NCBI RefSeq assembly: GCF_039655865.1
Contig: NZ_JBBYXL010000005.1
Coordinates: forward strand, 372,001 to 436,000
DNA length: 64,000 nucleotides
Reading direction: 5' to 3'
From: Prosthecobacter sp. SYSU 5D2
GTDB lineage: Bacteria > Verrucomicrobiota > Verrucomicrobiia > Verrucomicrobiales > Verrucomicrobiaceae
The notes below the pieces were generated by a model that was given only the letters and a program-made list of their open reading frames with translations, made no database searches and was not told the DNA's origin. The first letter of the stretch is position 1; each line of letters begins with the position of its first letter. The position numbers were made by a program, and so were the translations under genes. This document shows, piece by piece, positions 1 to 8,964 of the stretch.

Positions 1-2
1 TG

Positions 3-707
3 GACCAGGTGAGCGCACGCCCGGATGTGGCGGCACCGACGTATCCGGTGATCTCGATGATTGATGAGTTCGCGCACTCTGGCTCGCGCAAAAATCTGCT
101 GGGGCCGAATGACAGCGACGAGCTTGCCCGCAAGGTCAGCACACATCTGCGGGTGACACCTCAGACACCGCCGACCTTCCTTTTCCAGACGGATGAGGAC
201 ACGGTGGTGCCAGCGGAGAATGCGGTCAGTTTTTACCTGGCCTGTCGCAAAAATGGTGTGCCTGCGGAACTGCATTGCTACCAGCCGGGGCCGCATGGCG
301 TGGGTCTGTATCTGGGTGATCCGGTGCTGGGCACCTGGAGCGGTCATCTGCGCGACTGGCTGCGCAATCAGGGTTTCCTAAACCCTGCTGAGCGGGCGGC
401 GGTAAGCGGCAAACTGACGGTCAACGGTACGCCGGTGAGCTGGGGCAATGTGGTCTTCATGCCTGAGGATGCCTCGGCGGCGGTGGCGGCGGTCCGCGTG
501 AGGGGCGGTAACTTTAAGCTGGATGGCAAGAATGGCCCCGTGGTGGGCAAGGTGAAACTGCGCGTAAGTTACAGTGCCGCCGATGTGCCCGGCCTGGAGA
601 CGCCAGATGGCACGGCCACTGCCGCTGAGCAGAAGCCTGGCGCGGGCGAGTGGGTGGTGGAGATCAAGCCCGGCGACAACAAACTGGAGCTGAACGTGGA
701 ACGGTGA
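3..707 (+). CDS. Alpha/beta hydrolase (BD-FAE/prolyl oligopeptidase type), 5'-truncated by window edge
   Basis: The reading frame is open to base 3, so the true start lies outside the window. The visible part is the C-terminal half of a secreted-type alpha/beta hydrolase: TDEDTVVP carries the probable catalytic Asp and GPHGVGL the catalytic His, about 45 residues apart as usual. The nucleophile serine would be upstream. After the hydrolase there is a tail of about 90 residues, starting near VSGKLTVNGTPVSWGNVVF, that resembles the beta-sandwich carboxypeptidase-regulatory-like domain common in planctomycete/verrucomicrobial secreted proteins. Substrate unknown; an ester such as acetylated sugar is plausible for the family. 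The ATG at 9 is internal, not a real start. Confidence 0.75.
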   Translation, partial: DQVSARPDVAAPTYPVISMIDEFAHSGSRKNLLGPNDSDELARKVSTHLRVTPQTPPTFLFQTDEDTVVPAENAVSFYLACRKNGVPAELHCYQPGPHGVGLYLGDPVLGTWSGHLRDWLRNQGFLNPAERAAVSGKLTVNGTPVSWGNVVFMPEDASAAVAAVRVRGGNFKLDGKNGPVVGKVKLRVSYSAADVPGLETPDGTATAAEQKPGAGEWVVEIKPGDNKLELNVER

Positions 708-711
708 GCCG

Positions 712-1653
712 TCAGACGCCGACCACCTTCAACGCCCACGCAATGAGAGCTGGCGCGGTGATGAGGCTGACGACGGTGGTGGACAGCACGCACTGCACGG
801 CGGTGGGTGCATGGCCTCCATAATGCCGGGCGATCATGATGCTAAAAACGGCACTGGGCATGGCCCCTTGGACAATGAGGATGCGCTTCAGCTCTGTCTC
901 CAGCGGCAGATAATAGGCGGCGGCCAGGAAGGCCAGCGGGATGATGAGCTGACGTAGCACCGGAGCCAGCACGGCAATGGACCAGCGCATTTTTTCCTGA
1001 CCCCAGATGTCCGCAATGGACGCGCCGATGATCATCACGGCGAGAGGGACGGCGCAGGCGCCCATCATGCCCAGGGTGAGATGGGCCACCTCCGGGATGT
1101 AAACATGCAGCCCGGTGAAATTGAGCATCAGGGAACCGAGGATGGTGATGACGGGCGGGTTCAGCGCCAGCTTCCAGGGTGCCTTTCCCAGTCCGGTGAG
1201 CAGACCCACGCCCGCGGTCCAGCAGGCCAGTTCCACGCCTAACGTAAAGGTGAACATAACACCCAGCGTGCCTTTTTCAGGAAACAAGGCGGTGACGATG
1301 GGGATGGCCACGAAGCCGTAGTTCTGCAAACCGCAGGAGACGGCAAAGGTGCGGCGGCCTTCGTGCCTTCGCAGGCCAATCAATGGCGCGGCGAAGAATG
1401 AAAGGGCGATGCCCAGCGACACCAGTCCGAATCCCAGACTGGCGGCAATGAGCACCGGCAGCGGGCTCATCACGGCCTCATTCCCCACCACCCGCTCCAG
1501 GATGAGGCAGGGGGTGAGAATGGTGACGGCCAGGCGCATCAGGCCGGCATCCGCCTCCGCAGGCAGGATGCGCAGCTTACGCGCGGCAGCCCCGGTGGCC
1601 ATCGTGAGGTACACGGGCAGGACCACGGTGAGGATAGTGGCGAAGTCGAGCAT
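712..1653 (-). CDS. AEC (auxin efflux carrier) family transporter
   Basis: 313-residue hydrophobic protein with about ten predicted membrane segments in two halves, as in the AEC/BART superfamily. The family signature is visible in the central and C-terminal parts (a run such as GACAVPLAVMIIGASIAD, and PLAFLAAAYYLPL near the end). Members export or take up organic acids such as malate, or are uncharacterised; the substrate cannot be read from sequence. It starts at ATG 1653 and is convergent with the hydrolase at its left. It lies 39 bp downstream of metG on the same strand, so the two could be co-transcribed. Confidence 0.85.
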   Translation of the reverse strand: MLDFATILTVVLPVYLTMATGAAARKLRILPAEADAGLMRLAVTILTPCLILERVVGNEAVMSPLPVLIAASLGFGLVSLGIALSFFAAPLIGLRRHEGRRTFAVSCGLQNYGFVAIPIVTALFPEKGTLGVMFTFTLGVELACWTAGVGLLTGLGKAPWKLALNPPVITILGSLMLNFTGLHVYIPEVAHLTLGMMGACAVPLAVMIIGASIADIWGQEKMRWSIAVLAPVLRQLIIPLAFLAAAYYLPLETELKRILIVQGAMPSAVFSIMIARHYGGHAPTAVQCVLSTTVVSLITAPALIAWALKVVGV

Positions 1654-1692
1654 GGGAGAGATGCAGCCCGGGAGGATGCATCAGCGGGAAGG

Positions 1693-3270
1693 TTATTCAG
1701 TCTCGGTCAGTTCGAGCCTTGGGAACAAGGGCACGGGTGTGCCGAGCTGATGTCCGTCTTTGAGCATGCCCCACTTAAGATCGCTGAACTGGAAACCTTC
1801 CGGCATCTCCCAGCCGATCTGGGCGCGGGCCGTGGCCATGGCGGTGGGCATGACGGGATGCAAAAGCACGCTCACATGCACCCAAGCTTCCGCCAGATGA
1901 TACAGCACGCTGTCCAGGCGGGCGGCCTGCTCAGGATCTTTAGCCAGGGAGAAGGGCTTGGTGCTGTCCACATAGGCATTGGCCGCGCTGACAATTTTCC
2001 ATGCAGCGGCGATGCCATCGTGGATGGCCCAGGTGCTCATGTTTTCAAGATAGGCAGGCAGCGCCTCCGCCACCGTCTGGCGCAGGGCGGCGTTTTCCGC
2101 ATCGTCATAGGCCCCGGGGGTGAGAAGGCCGCTGCGGTATTTTTGCGCCATGTTGATGCTGCGGTTCAGCAGGTTGCCCAGGCCACCGGCCAGCTCCTTG
2201 TTATAGGACATGATGATGCGCCCTTCGCTGAAGTCGCTGTCGTAACCGGTGGCGATGTCGCGGGAGAGGTAATAGCGCAAACCGTCGGGCGTGAAGGTGG
2301 CGGCGAGCACGTTGGGATCAATGACGTTGCCCAGGCTCTTGCTCATCTTGGCCCCCTTCACATTCCACCAGCCGTGGACGATGAGGCGTGGGATCTGGTC
2401 ATCGCTGAAGCCCAGCGCATGCAGCATGATGGGCCAGTAAACAGCATGGGCAGGGACGAGGATGTCCTTGCCGATGACGTGCGCTTCCGAAGGCCATAGC
2501 TGGCTGAAATCCGGCAGGCCGGCGTCCTCATTGCCGCTTTCAGCCGCCAGATACCCAGCAAAGCTGATGTAGTTCGTCAGGGCATCAAACCAGACGTAGT
2601 TCACAAAACGCTCATCAAACGGCAGCGGGATGCCCCAGCTCAGACGCTCCACGGGGCGGCTGATGCAGAGATCCTGGGGAGTGCCCTCCAGGGCATTCAG
2701 CACATCATTGGCGCGGTGGGCGGGAAAGATGAAATCTGGGTGGCTTTTGATGTAGCCCTTCAGCCATTCCACGTGATCGCTGAGACGGAAGTACCAGTTC
2801 TCTTCTTCGAGCTCCTGCACCTCGCCCCACTCCTCGCCAAAGTTGCCGTCCGGACCACGCTCCTTGTCTGTGAGAAACTGCTCCTGACGCAGGCTGTAAA
2901 AGCCGGTGTAACCTTGTTTATAAAGCTGGCCGGCATCGTGCAGCTTTTGCAGAATGGTCTGGACCACGCGCTTGTGCACCGGGTCGGTGGTGGCGGCCCA
3001 ACCGTCGTAGCGCACGTTCAGCTTGTCCCAGAGCGAGACAAAATGCTGCGTGACGCCGTCCACAAAATCCTGTGGCGACTGGCCGGCTTTTTCGGCGCTC
3101 TTTTGCACCTTCTGGCCATGCTGATCCACGCCGGTGAGGAAGTACACCTCCCGGCCGTTCAGCCGCTGGAAACGCGCCATCACATCCGCCAGTACCTTTT
3201 CATAGGCATGGCCGATGTGCGGCGGCGCGTTGGTGTAGTCAATGGCGGTGGTGATATAGTAAGGCTTCAC
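1693..3270 (-). CDS. metG: Methionine--tRNA ligase
   Basis: Cytoplasmic class I aminoacyl-tRNA synthetase that charges tRNA-Met. The HIGH motif is seen in PPHIGHAYEKV near the N terminus and KMSKSLGN about 310 residues later. The insert where zinc-binding MetRS enzymes have CxxC knuckles reads FYSLRQEQF with no cysteines, so this is the zinc-less (Bacillus-like) short form. The protein ends after the anticodon-binding helical domain, with no C-terminal tRNA-binding (Trbp111-like) extension. The frame is open further upstream to a TTG at 3321, but the family begins at (M)KPYYITTAIDY, so GTG 3270 is preferred (525 aa). Confidence 0.93.
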   Translation of the reverse strand: MKPYYITTAIDYTNAPPHIGHAYEKVLADVMARFQRLNGREVYFLTGVDQHGQKVQKSAEKAGQSPQDFVDGVTQHFVSLWDKLNVRYDGWAATTDPVHKRVVQTILQKLHDAGQLYKQGYTGFYSLRQEQFLTDKERGPDGNFGEEWGEVQELEEENWYFRLSDHVEWLKGYIKSHPDFIFPAHRANDVLNALEGTPQDLCISRPVERLSWGIPLPFDERFVNYVWFDALTNYISFAGYLAAESGNEDAGLPDFSQLWPSEAHVIGKDILVPAHAVYWPIMLHALGFSDDQIPRLIVHGWWNVKGAKMSKSLGNVIDPNVLAATFTPDGLRYYLSRDIATGYDSDFSEGRIIMSYNKELAGGLGNLLNRSINMAQKYRSGLLTPGAYDDAENAALRQTVAEALPAYLENMSTWAIHDGIAAAWKIVSAANAYVDSTKPFSLAKDPEQAARLDSVLYHLAEAWVHVSVLLHPVMPTAMATARAQIGWEMPEGFQFSDLKWGMLKDGHQLGTPVPLFPRLELTETE

Positions 3271-3437
3271 AATCGGAAAAAAGAGAACCGCAGTGATACG
3301 CCGTGCCTGGGCCGAGGGCAAGCGGGTGTGATGGCCAGTTCCGATCTTCCCGTGACACGCGCATCACATGAAAACGTAAACTCCCTTGCACTCCGCCGCA
3401 CAGCCCCTACCATCAATGCCCCCTTTTTATCTCTTCA

Positions 3438-6167
3438 ATGGAACAACCTATCCCTGGACAACGCTGGGTAAGCGACAGTGAACCTGAACTTGGCCTCGGT
3501 GTGGTCATGAAGGCCGAGTTCGGCCGTGTGGAAATCTTTTTCCCTGCCGCTGGCGAGCACCGCCAGTATGCCACGAAAACCGCCCCACTGCGCCGGGTGC
3601 ACTTCATGGCCGGTGACACGGTCACCACCCACGATGGCAAATCCCTGGAAGTGGAGTCGGTGGAGGACCGCAAAGGGATGCTCTATTACATCGGCACAGA
3701 CCGCGAGGTGAGTGAGGCGGAGCTTTCAGACACCATCAGTTTCAGCAAGCCGGAAGATCGCCTGATGGCTGGCCAGATTGATGAACTGCTGGCCTTTGAT
3801 GTCCGCGTGGAGGCGCTGAGGCGTCGTGCTGAAATGCGCCAGTCGCCCGTGCGCGGGTTCAGCGGCGGGCGGGTGGACCTGCTGGCGCACCAGATGTACA
3901 TCGCCAGCGAGGTGGCCGGACGGCTCGTGCCCCGCGTGCTGCTGGCGGATGAAGTGGGTCTGGGCAAGACCATCGAGGCCAGCCTCATCCTGCATCGTTT
4001 ACATCTCACGGGACGTGCGGAGCGCGTGCTCATCCTGGTGCCTGAGCCGCTGGTGCATCAGTGGTTTGTGGAGCTTTACCGCCGGTTCCATCTCACTTTT
4101 TCCATCTACGATGAGGACCGCTGTGATGTCCTGGAGACCGAGGAAGAAGGCATCAATCCTTTCCTGGAAAGCCAGCTCATTCTTTGCAGCACTAGCTTCC
4201 TCGCTGGCTCGCCTAACCGAGCCCAGCAGGCTTCCGAGGCGGGTTGGGATTTGCTGATCGTGGATGAGGCCCACCACCTGGAGTGGAGCCCAGAAACCGT
4301 CAGTCCCTCCTACACCTTGGTGGAAAACCTGGCCTCCAAAATCCCCGGTTTGCTCCTGCTCACCGCTACGCCGCAGCAGCTCGGGCCGGAAGGTCACTTC
4401 GCCCGTCTGCGCCTGCTGGACCCGAACCGCTATGCCGATCTGGGCCAGTTCCTGGCAGAATCGGAGCACTATGAAGAAGTGGCCAAGGCCATGGACCGCC
4501 TGGCTTCTGGCAAGAATCTCACGGCGGCAGATGAAAAGCTGTTCATCAAAAAATCCCCGCATCTCAAGGAGCACCTCGCCGCCATGAAGGCCGGAGGTGA
4601 AGGTGAACGCGAGAAATTGATCTCCTCGTTGCTGGATGAATTCGGCACCGGCCGTGTGATGTTCCGCAACACCCGCGCCGCCCTCACCGGGTTCCCTGAG
4701 CGCTCCGCCAAACTGGTGCCCCTGGCCGGAGGCGACGAACCCCTGGGAGCCAAGGTCAAGTGGCTGGCCAAGCTGCTCAAAGAACTGGGCGAAGAAAAAG
4801 TGCTGCTTATCTGCCGGACGAAAAAGCTCGCCGAGCAGGTTAACGAGATGCTCCTGCATGAGATCAACGTCAACTCCGCCCTCTTCCACGAAGGCCTGAC
4901 GATGCTTCAACGCGACCGCCAGGCCGCCTACTTTGCTGAAGAAGAAGGTGCCCGCATCCTGCTGTGCTCGGAGATCGGCAGTGAAGGACGTAACTTCCAG
5001 TTCGCCCATCATCTGGTGCTGTTTGACCTGCCGGAAGATCCGGAGCTGCTGGAGCAGCGCATTGGCCGACTGGACCGCATCGGCCAGACGAGCACCATTC
5101 ATATCCATGTGCCCTTTATCAAAGGGAGCGCTGAAGAAGTGCTGGCCCGCTGGTATCATGAAGGTCTGGAGGCCTTCCAACAGAACCTCCATGGCGCCAC
5201 GGAAATCGTCCAGGCGCTGAAGGAGGAACTGGCCCCGCTGATGGAATCCATGAAGGCGGCACCGCTGAAGGCCTTCATCAAAAAATCCCAGGCCCAGCGC
5301 AAGCTTGTCACCGCTAAACTGGAGCGCGGACATGACCGCCTCCTGGAACTAAACTCTTGCAAACCTGAGCAGGCGGAGACCGTCATTGAAGCCATCCGCG
5401 CCCAGGATGCCGATACCGAATTCGAGGAGTTTTTCATCCGTCTCGTGGACCACTTCGGCCTGCATGTGGAGGAGCATGGCAACCGCAGTTATGTGCTGAT
5501 GCCCGCCCACCTCACCACCGACAAATTCCCTGCCCTTCCAGATGAAGGACTGCTGGCCAGCTTCGACCGCACCCGTGCTCTCTCCCGCGAAAACATGGCC
5601 TTCCTTACACCCGACCACCCGCTGGTTCGCGGCGCGTTGGATCTTTTGTTAGGCGCAGAAAGCGGCAATAGCAGCTTCGGCCTGTGGCGCAGCTCCGGTG
5701 CCGAGGGCCTCGTTTTGGAGACCCATTTCGTTGTCGAGTGCATTGCCCCCGCCGCCCTGCATGTGGACCGTTTCCTCTCCGCGACGCCCATTCGTATCAT
5801 CGTGGACCATACCAACAAGGACCGCCGCGATGACGCCGGCTACCTGCATGCGAAGATCGAAAAAGGCAGCCCCACCCGCCTGCTGGAAAACGCCGGCATC
5901 AAAAGGAAAATCTTCCCCGCGATGCTCGGTAAATCCCGCAAGCTGGCCGAGGCCGAAATGAAGAAGCTCGTCACCGAGGCCACCCAGACCATGAAGGACC
6001 GCCTCCAGGCCGAAGTGGACCGCCTCGAAGACCTGCGCCAGATCAACGACCACGTCCGCCCGGAGGAAATCGAAGCCGCCAAAGCCCAGATCACCGCCCT
6101 GGAGGAAGCCATCGGATCCGCCCGTGTGAGATTGGATGCGCTGAGACTGGTGCTGCAGAGCACGTGA
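3438..6167 (+). CDS. rapA: RapA/HepA-like SNF2 ATPase (RNA polymerase recycling factor)
   Basis: 909-residue protein co-linear with E. coli RapA (968 aa). The N-terminal Tudor-like beta-barrels (GQRWVSDSEPELGLG, then GDTVTTHDGKSLEVESVE) precede the SNF2 ATPase: Walker A LLADEVGLGKTIEA, DEAHHLEWS box, LLTATP motif III, then the second RecA lobe with LLCSEIGSEGRNFQFAHH and EQRIGRLDRIGQ. The C-terminal part also tracks RapA to the last helix (RLDALRLVL). In E. coli RapA binds RNA polymerase and releases it from stalled post-termination complexes. It is divergent from metG. An inverted repeat at 6177-6193 follows the stop. Assignment by family is strong; function in this phylum is inferred. Confidence 0.92.
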   Translation: MEQPIPGQRWVSDSEPELGLGVVMKAEFGRVEIFFPAAGEHRQYATKTAPLRRVHFMAGDTVTTHDGKSLEVESVEDRKGMLYYIGTDREVSEAELSDTISFSKPEDRLMAGQIDELLAFDVRVEALRRRAEMRQSPVRGFSGGRVDLLAHQMYIASEVAGRLVPRVLLADEVGLGKTIEASLILHRLHLTGRAERVLILVPEPLVHQWFVELYRRFHLTFSIYDEDRCDVLETEEEGINPFLESQLILCSTSFLAGSPNRAQQASEAGWDLLIVDEAHHLEWSPETVSPSYTLVENLASKIPGLLLLTATPQQLGPEGHFARLRLLDPNRYADLGQFLAESEHYEEVAKAMDRLASGKNLTAADEKLFIKKSPHLKEHLAAMKAGGEGEREKLISSLLDEFGTGRVMFRNTRAALTGFPERSAKLVPLAGGDEPLGAKVKWLAKLLKELGEEKVLLICRTKKLAEQVNEMLLHEINVNSALFHEGLTMLQRDRQAAYFAEEEGARILLCSEIGSEGRNFQFAHHLVLFDLPEDPELLEQRIGRLDRIGQTSTIHIHVPFIKGSAEEVLARWYHEGLEAFQQNLHGATEIVQALKEELAPLMESMKAAPLKAFIKKSQAQRKLVTAKLERGHDRLLELNSCKPEQAETVIEAIRAQDADTEFEEFFIRLVDHFGLHVEEHGNRSYVLMPAHLTTDKFPALPDEGLLASFDRTRALSRENMAFLTPDHPLVRGALDLLLGAESGNSSFGLWRSSGAEGLVLETHFVVECIAPAALHVDRFLSATPIRIIVDHTNKDRRDDAGYLHAKIEKGSPTRLLENAGIKRKIFPAMLGKSRKLAEAEMKKLVTEATQTMKDRLQAEVDRLEDLRQINDHVRPEEIEAAKAQITALEEAIGSARVRLDALRLVLQST

Positions 6168-6288
6168 TCCTGGAGCGCCGACGGTTCGTCGGCAAAAACA
6201 CCCATTCAGACAGCAGGCAAGCTCATCATTCGATGGCCAGCAACGACGCTTGCCAATCTGGCTCCATAGCCTCAACAGTGCAGGGTCC

Positions 6289-7164
6289 ATGAAAAACTCA
6301 CGCTTCACCTCCTTCTTCGCAGGTTTTTTCTCACTCGCCGCCATCGTTATGGCAACCCCTGCCGCGCTCTCCCAAGACATCGCGCCGAAGATCGAGTATC
6401 AGCTTGATGTCGGCCTCCCATATCAGTCAGAGGAGGTCATCGCAGGCTCCGAATATGCGAAGACCCAATGCCTTGTGGATCTCTACCGCCCCATCGGCGT
6501 GAAGGACTTTCCGACTGTCGTCTATTACCACGGCGGTGGCCTCAGAAACGGCAAACGCGCCATCCCCTCGGAGCTTAAAAATCGTGGCTGGGCGGTTGTG
6601 GGCGTCGGTTATCGTCTGCACCCGAAAGTGCAGCATCCGGTGTATATCGAGGATGCCGCAGCGGCCCTGGCCTGGACCTTCAAGAACATTGCCTCGCATG
6701 GGGGTGATCCCACGAAGATCTTCGTCACCGGCATCTCCGCCGGCGGTTATCTCACCTCCATGGTTGGCCTGGACAAAAGCTATCTGGCCAAACATGACAT
6801 TGATGCAGACCACATCGCCGCCCTCATCCCTGTCACCGGCCAGATGATCACCCACCAGACCGTGCGTGTGGAGCAGGGCATCGAGCCCAGCCGTTACCGG
6901 CCCACCATTGACCGCTTCGGCCCGCTGTATCATGTGCGCAAAGACGCACCGCCTACCTATTGCATCACTGGCGGCTGGGGCACCGACATGCTTATGCGTG
7001 CGGAGGAAAATCTCTACTTTGTCTCCATGATGAAGCTCGTCGGCCACACCCAGATTGAGCACGTCGTCATCGAAGGCGCCGACCATGCCCGCTGCGGCAA
7101 GGAATGCTGGCCGCATGTCATCGGCTTTGTGGAAAAGACGCTGGCCGACCTCAAAAAGCCCTGA
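6289..7164 (+). CDS. Secreted alpha/beta hydrolase (carboxylesterase, BD-FAE family)
   Basis: Predicted exported esterase of 291 aa. From ATG 6289 (MKNSRFTSFFAGFF) there is a signal peptide ending near ALSQ; the frame extends upstream to 6250 but those 13 residues lack signal-peptide character. Visible family features are the oxyanion-hole motif YYHGGGL, the nucleophile elbow GISAGGY and a C-terminal ADHARC that supplies the catalytic His. This is the carbohydrate/phenolic-ester esterase type often linked to polysaccharide use, but nothing nearby fixes the substrate. Confidence 0.82.
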   Translation: MKNSRFTSFFAGFFSLAAIVMATPAALSQDIAPKIEYQLDVGLPYQSEEVIAGSEYAKTQCLVDLYRPIGVKDFPTVVYYHGGGLRNGKRAIPSELKNRGWAVVGVGYRLHPKVQHPVYIEDAAAALAWTFKNIASHGGDPTKIFVTGISAGGYLTSMVGLDKSYLAKHDIDADHIAALIPVTGQMITHQTVRVEQGIEPSRYRPTIDRFGPLYHVRKDAPPTYCITGGWGTDMLMRAEENLYFVSMMKLVGHTQIEHVVIEGADHARCGKECWPHVIGFVEKTLADLKKP

Positions 7165-7218
7165 GGCCAGCCTGCTTCGACTTTATGCGCGCTCTTCAGC
7201 CCATTGGAAAGAGCCGGA

Positions 7219-7596
7219 ATGAACGAAGCCTTAACAGCACTTTTCATTCATCTCTGCGTGCCGTTGGCGGGGATGCTGGTTTACAGCCTACTTTGCCGGA
7301 AGATCCTTCAACAAGGGGCTTCACCTGTCTTTCTCGGTCAGCTTTTCCTTATCTTTATTTGTTGGGGCGGATTGTTGATGGTGACGCTGACCTCCCTGTT
7401 TTGGCAGTGGTCCGGCATGGCCTCACTGGGCTTCGGTTTTTTGCTGTTCATTGCACCCTTTCTCATGGGAGGCGTGGGGGTCTGTCTTGCCAGGCTTTCG
7501 CAGCCAAGCACCTCACAGCGCTGGGCCATGAGGGCATTCTTAGGCTACTTCGGGGCTGTGGCACTGCTCATTGCAGTTGCCACTGTTTCCCGGTGA
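7219..7596 (+). CDS. Small integral membrane protein, unknown function
   Basis: 125-residue hydrophobic protein with about four membrane spans and a basic cytoplasmic loop before the last span (RLSQPSTSQRWAMRAF). ATG 7219 is chosen over the in-frame TTG at 7204 because a GGAAAGAG stretch lies just upstream. I do not recognise a family. It follows the esterase by 54 bp on the same strand and is convergent with the haem protein at 7617. Confidence 0.55.
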   Translation: MNEALTALFIHLCVPLAGMLVYSLLCRKILQQGASPVFLGQLFLIFICWGGLLMVTLTSLFWQWSGMASLGFGFLLFIAPFLMGGVGVCLARLSQPSTSQRWAMRAFLGYFGAVALLIAVATVSR

Positions 7597-7616
7597 GCCT
7601 TGATACGGGAACCGGT

Positions 7617-8918
7617 TCACTTCATCACCGTCTCCGCCAATATGTTGCGGATGCTGTTCCTCTCCGATTCACCCAGATAATCATACCGCCCACTGACATC
7701 CTCCCCTTTCAAGACCGCCTCCAGGCGCGTCAGCACGGCCTGTTTGAGTGCGGGTTGCATTTCGGCAAAGGTGCGGCTGTGGATCATGTAGCTACAGCGG
7801 TATTTGAACACGCGGTTGAGGAGCTGGAAGTCCTTCAAAGAACGGCCTTCGCTGTTGCGGCGGGCGTTTTTGACAAAGGCGTTTTGATACGCTTCGTCGC
7901 CCTCAATGCCGCCATCGGGCAGCGGGGCTTCGTCTTTGAAAAGCAGCGCATCCAGCACGTCTTCCGCGCAGTGGCCGATGATGCGCAGGGCGGTCCCGGC
8001 CGGTTCATGCTGCACGGGCTCGCCTAACTCTTTTTGCAATGACGTCTGCATGTGCACGGCACGCAGGGCACTGTGATGGGCCTTGGTGAGGATGTTTTGG
8101 ACGGAGGTCTGGTGCTCCAGCACCATGAGTGCCACGATGTCGCTGCTGGTGCGCGGATAGGGGCGTGTATCAAAGAGACCGGTCAGGTCCATGATGTTGG
8201 CCCCATCCTCCACGGGCATGTCACAGGTGTTGTCGTCATTTTCCACGGCGATGACATTGCCGCGATGCAATGCGCTGCCGTGAGTGCCGGTGACGTACCA
8301 GCCGCCCCATCGATCGCTAAACGGTGTGGTGCTGTCCACGACGGTGCTGCCCTGGCTGAGGATGGGATGGCCGCTGGCGCTGGGAAAAACCGAGCGCACC
8401 AGCACGCCCGGCACACCGGGAGTAAAGGGGCCGCCGTGGCAGCTCAGGCAGCTTTGATCCCGCTCAAACTTGAGCGGTTCCTTTCGGTCCCCATGAGGCT
8501 CCAGCAGGTAAAAAATCGGGCCGAGGCGGGGGTCCACGGTGGCGACTTCGATGCTGCCGCCAAGCGTGTAGCCCAGGTACGTTTCATCGCCAAAATAGAT
8601 CACCCTGGGTGTCTGCGGCGTGATGCGCTCATTCTGCTTGCTGGTCTTGGAAAAGACCAGGACCTGGGATTCCTCCGGGATGTCGAAATGCTTCAGGAGA
8701 TCTTTCAGGACACTCCAGGCATCCTGCCGGTTCAGCGTCACCTGGCCCGCCTGCATCTTTTGCATCAGAGCCTGAACGGCATCCTTCGGCTGGCTTTGGG
8801 AATAAAAAATCGGTGCCAGTTCATACTCGTCCTCGGCCACGCAAAGCCGTGGCAGGAGGAGGAAGAGGCAAAACAAAAGGCGCATGGGGGGAAGAGAGAA
8901 TACGCTCCTCACCGTCAT
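7617..8918 (-). CDS. Exported protein with one c-type haem motif
   Basis: 433 aa from ATG 8918, chosen because GGAG lies 8 nt upstream; the frame runs on to 8978 and an internal ATG at 8885 is another option. All choices leave a signal peptide (MRLLFCLFLLLPRLCVAED). A single CLSCH motif in FERDQSCLSCHGGPF predicts covalent haem c attachment in the periplasm. The region around it (VRSVFPSASGHPILSQGS, DRWGGWYVTGTHG) looks conserved and is typical of large uncharacterised PVC/bacterial proteins with a haem-peroxidase-like or cytochrome-like core. No enzyme activity can be assigned. Its stop is convergent with 7219-7596. Confidence 0.7.
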   Translation of the reverse strand: MTVRSVFSLPPMRLLFCLFLLLPRLCVAEDEYELAPIFYSQSQPKDAVQALMQKMQAGQVTLNRQDAWSVLKDLLKHFDIPEESQVLVFSKTSKQNERITPQTPRVIYFGDETYLGYTLGGSIEVATVDPRLGPIFYLLEPHGDRKEPLKFERDQSCLSCHGGPFTPGVPGVLVRSVFPSASGHPILSQGSTVVDSTTPFSDRWGGWYVTGTHGSALHRGNVIAVENDDNTCDMPVEDGANIMDLTGLFDTRPYPRTSSDIVALMVLEHQTSVQNILTKAHHSALRAVHMQTSLQKELGEPVQHEPAGTALRIIGHCAEDVLDALLFKDEAPLPDGGIEGDEAYQNAFVKNARRNSEGRSLKDFQLLNRVFKYRCSYMIHSRTFAEMQPALKQAVLTRLEAVLKGEDVSGRYDYLGESERNSIRNILAETVMK

Positions 8919-8964
8919 ACTCTTCACTCCAGGATTGTTCCGTACCCCGCCAGCATTGTCCCGC

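Noticed and set aside
3999-5333. 444-aa open frame on the minus strand
   Set aside because: Shadow of rapA; the opposite strand has an unambiguous SNF2 ATPase and this translation has no domain.
6177-6193. Intrinsic terminator after rapA
   Set aside because: GCCGACG/CGTCGGC hairpin is followed by A residues, not T, on the coding strand; it may be a repeat element only.
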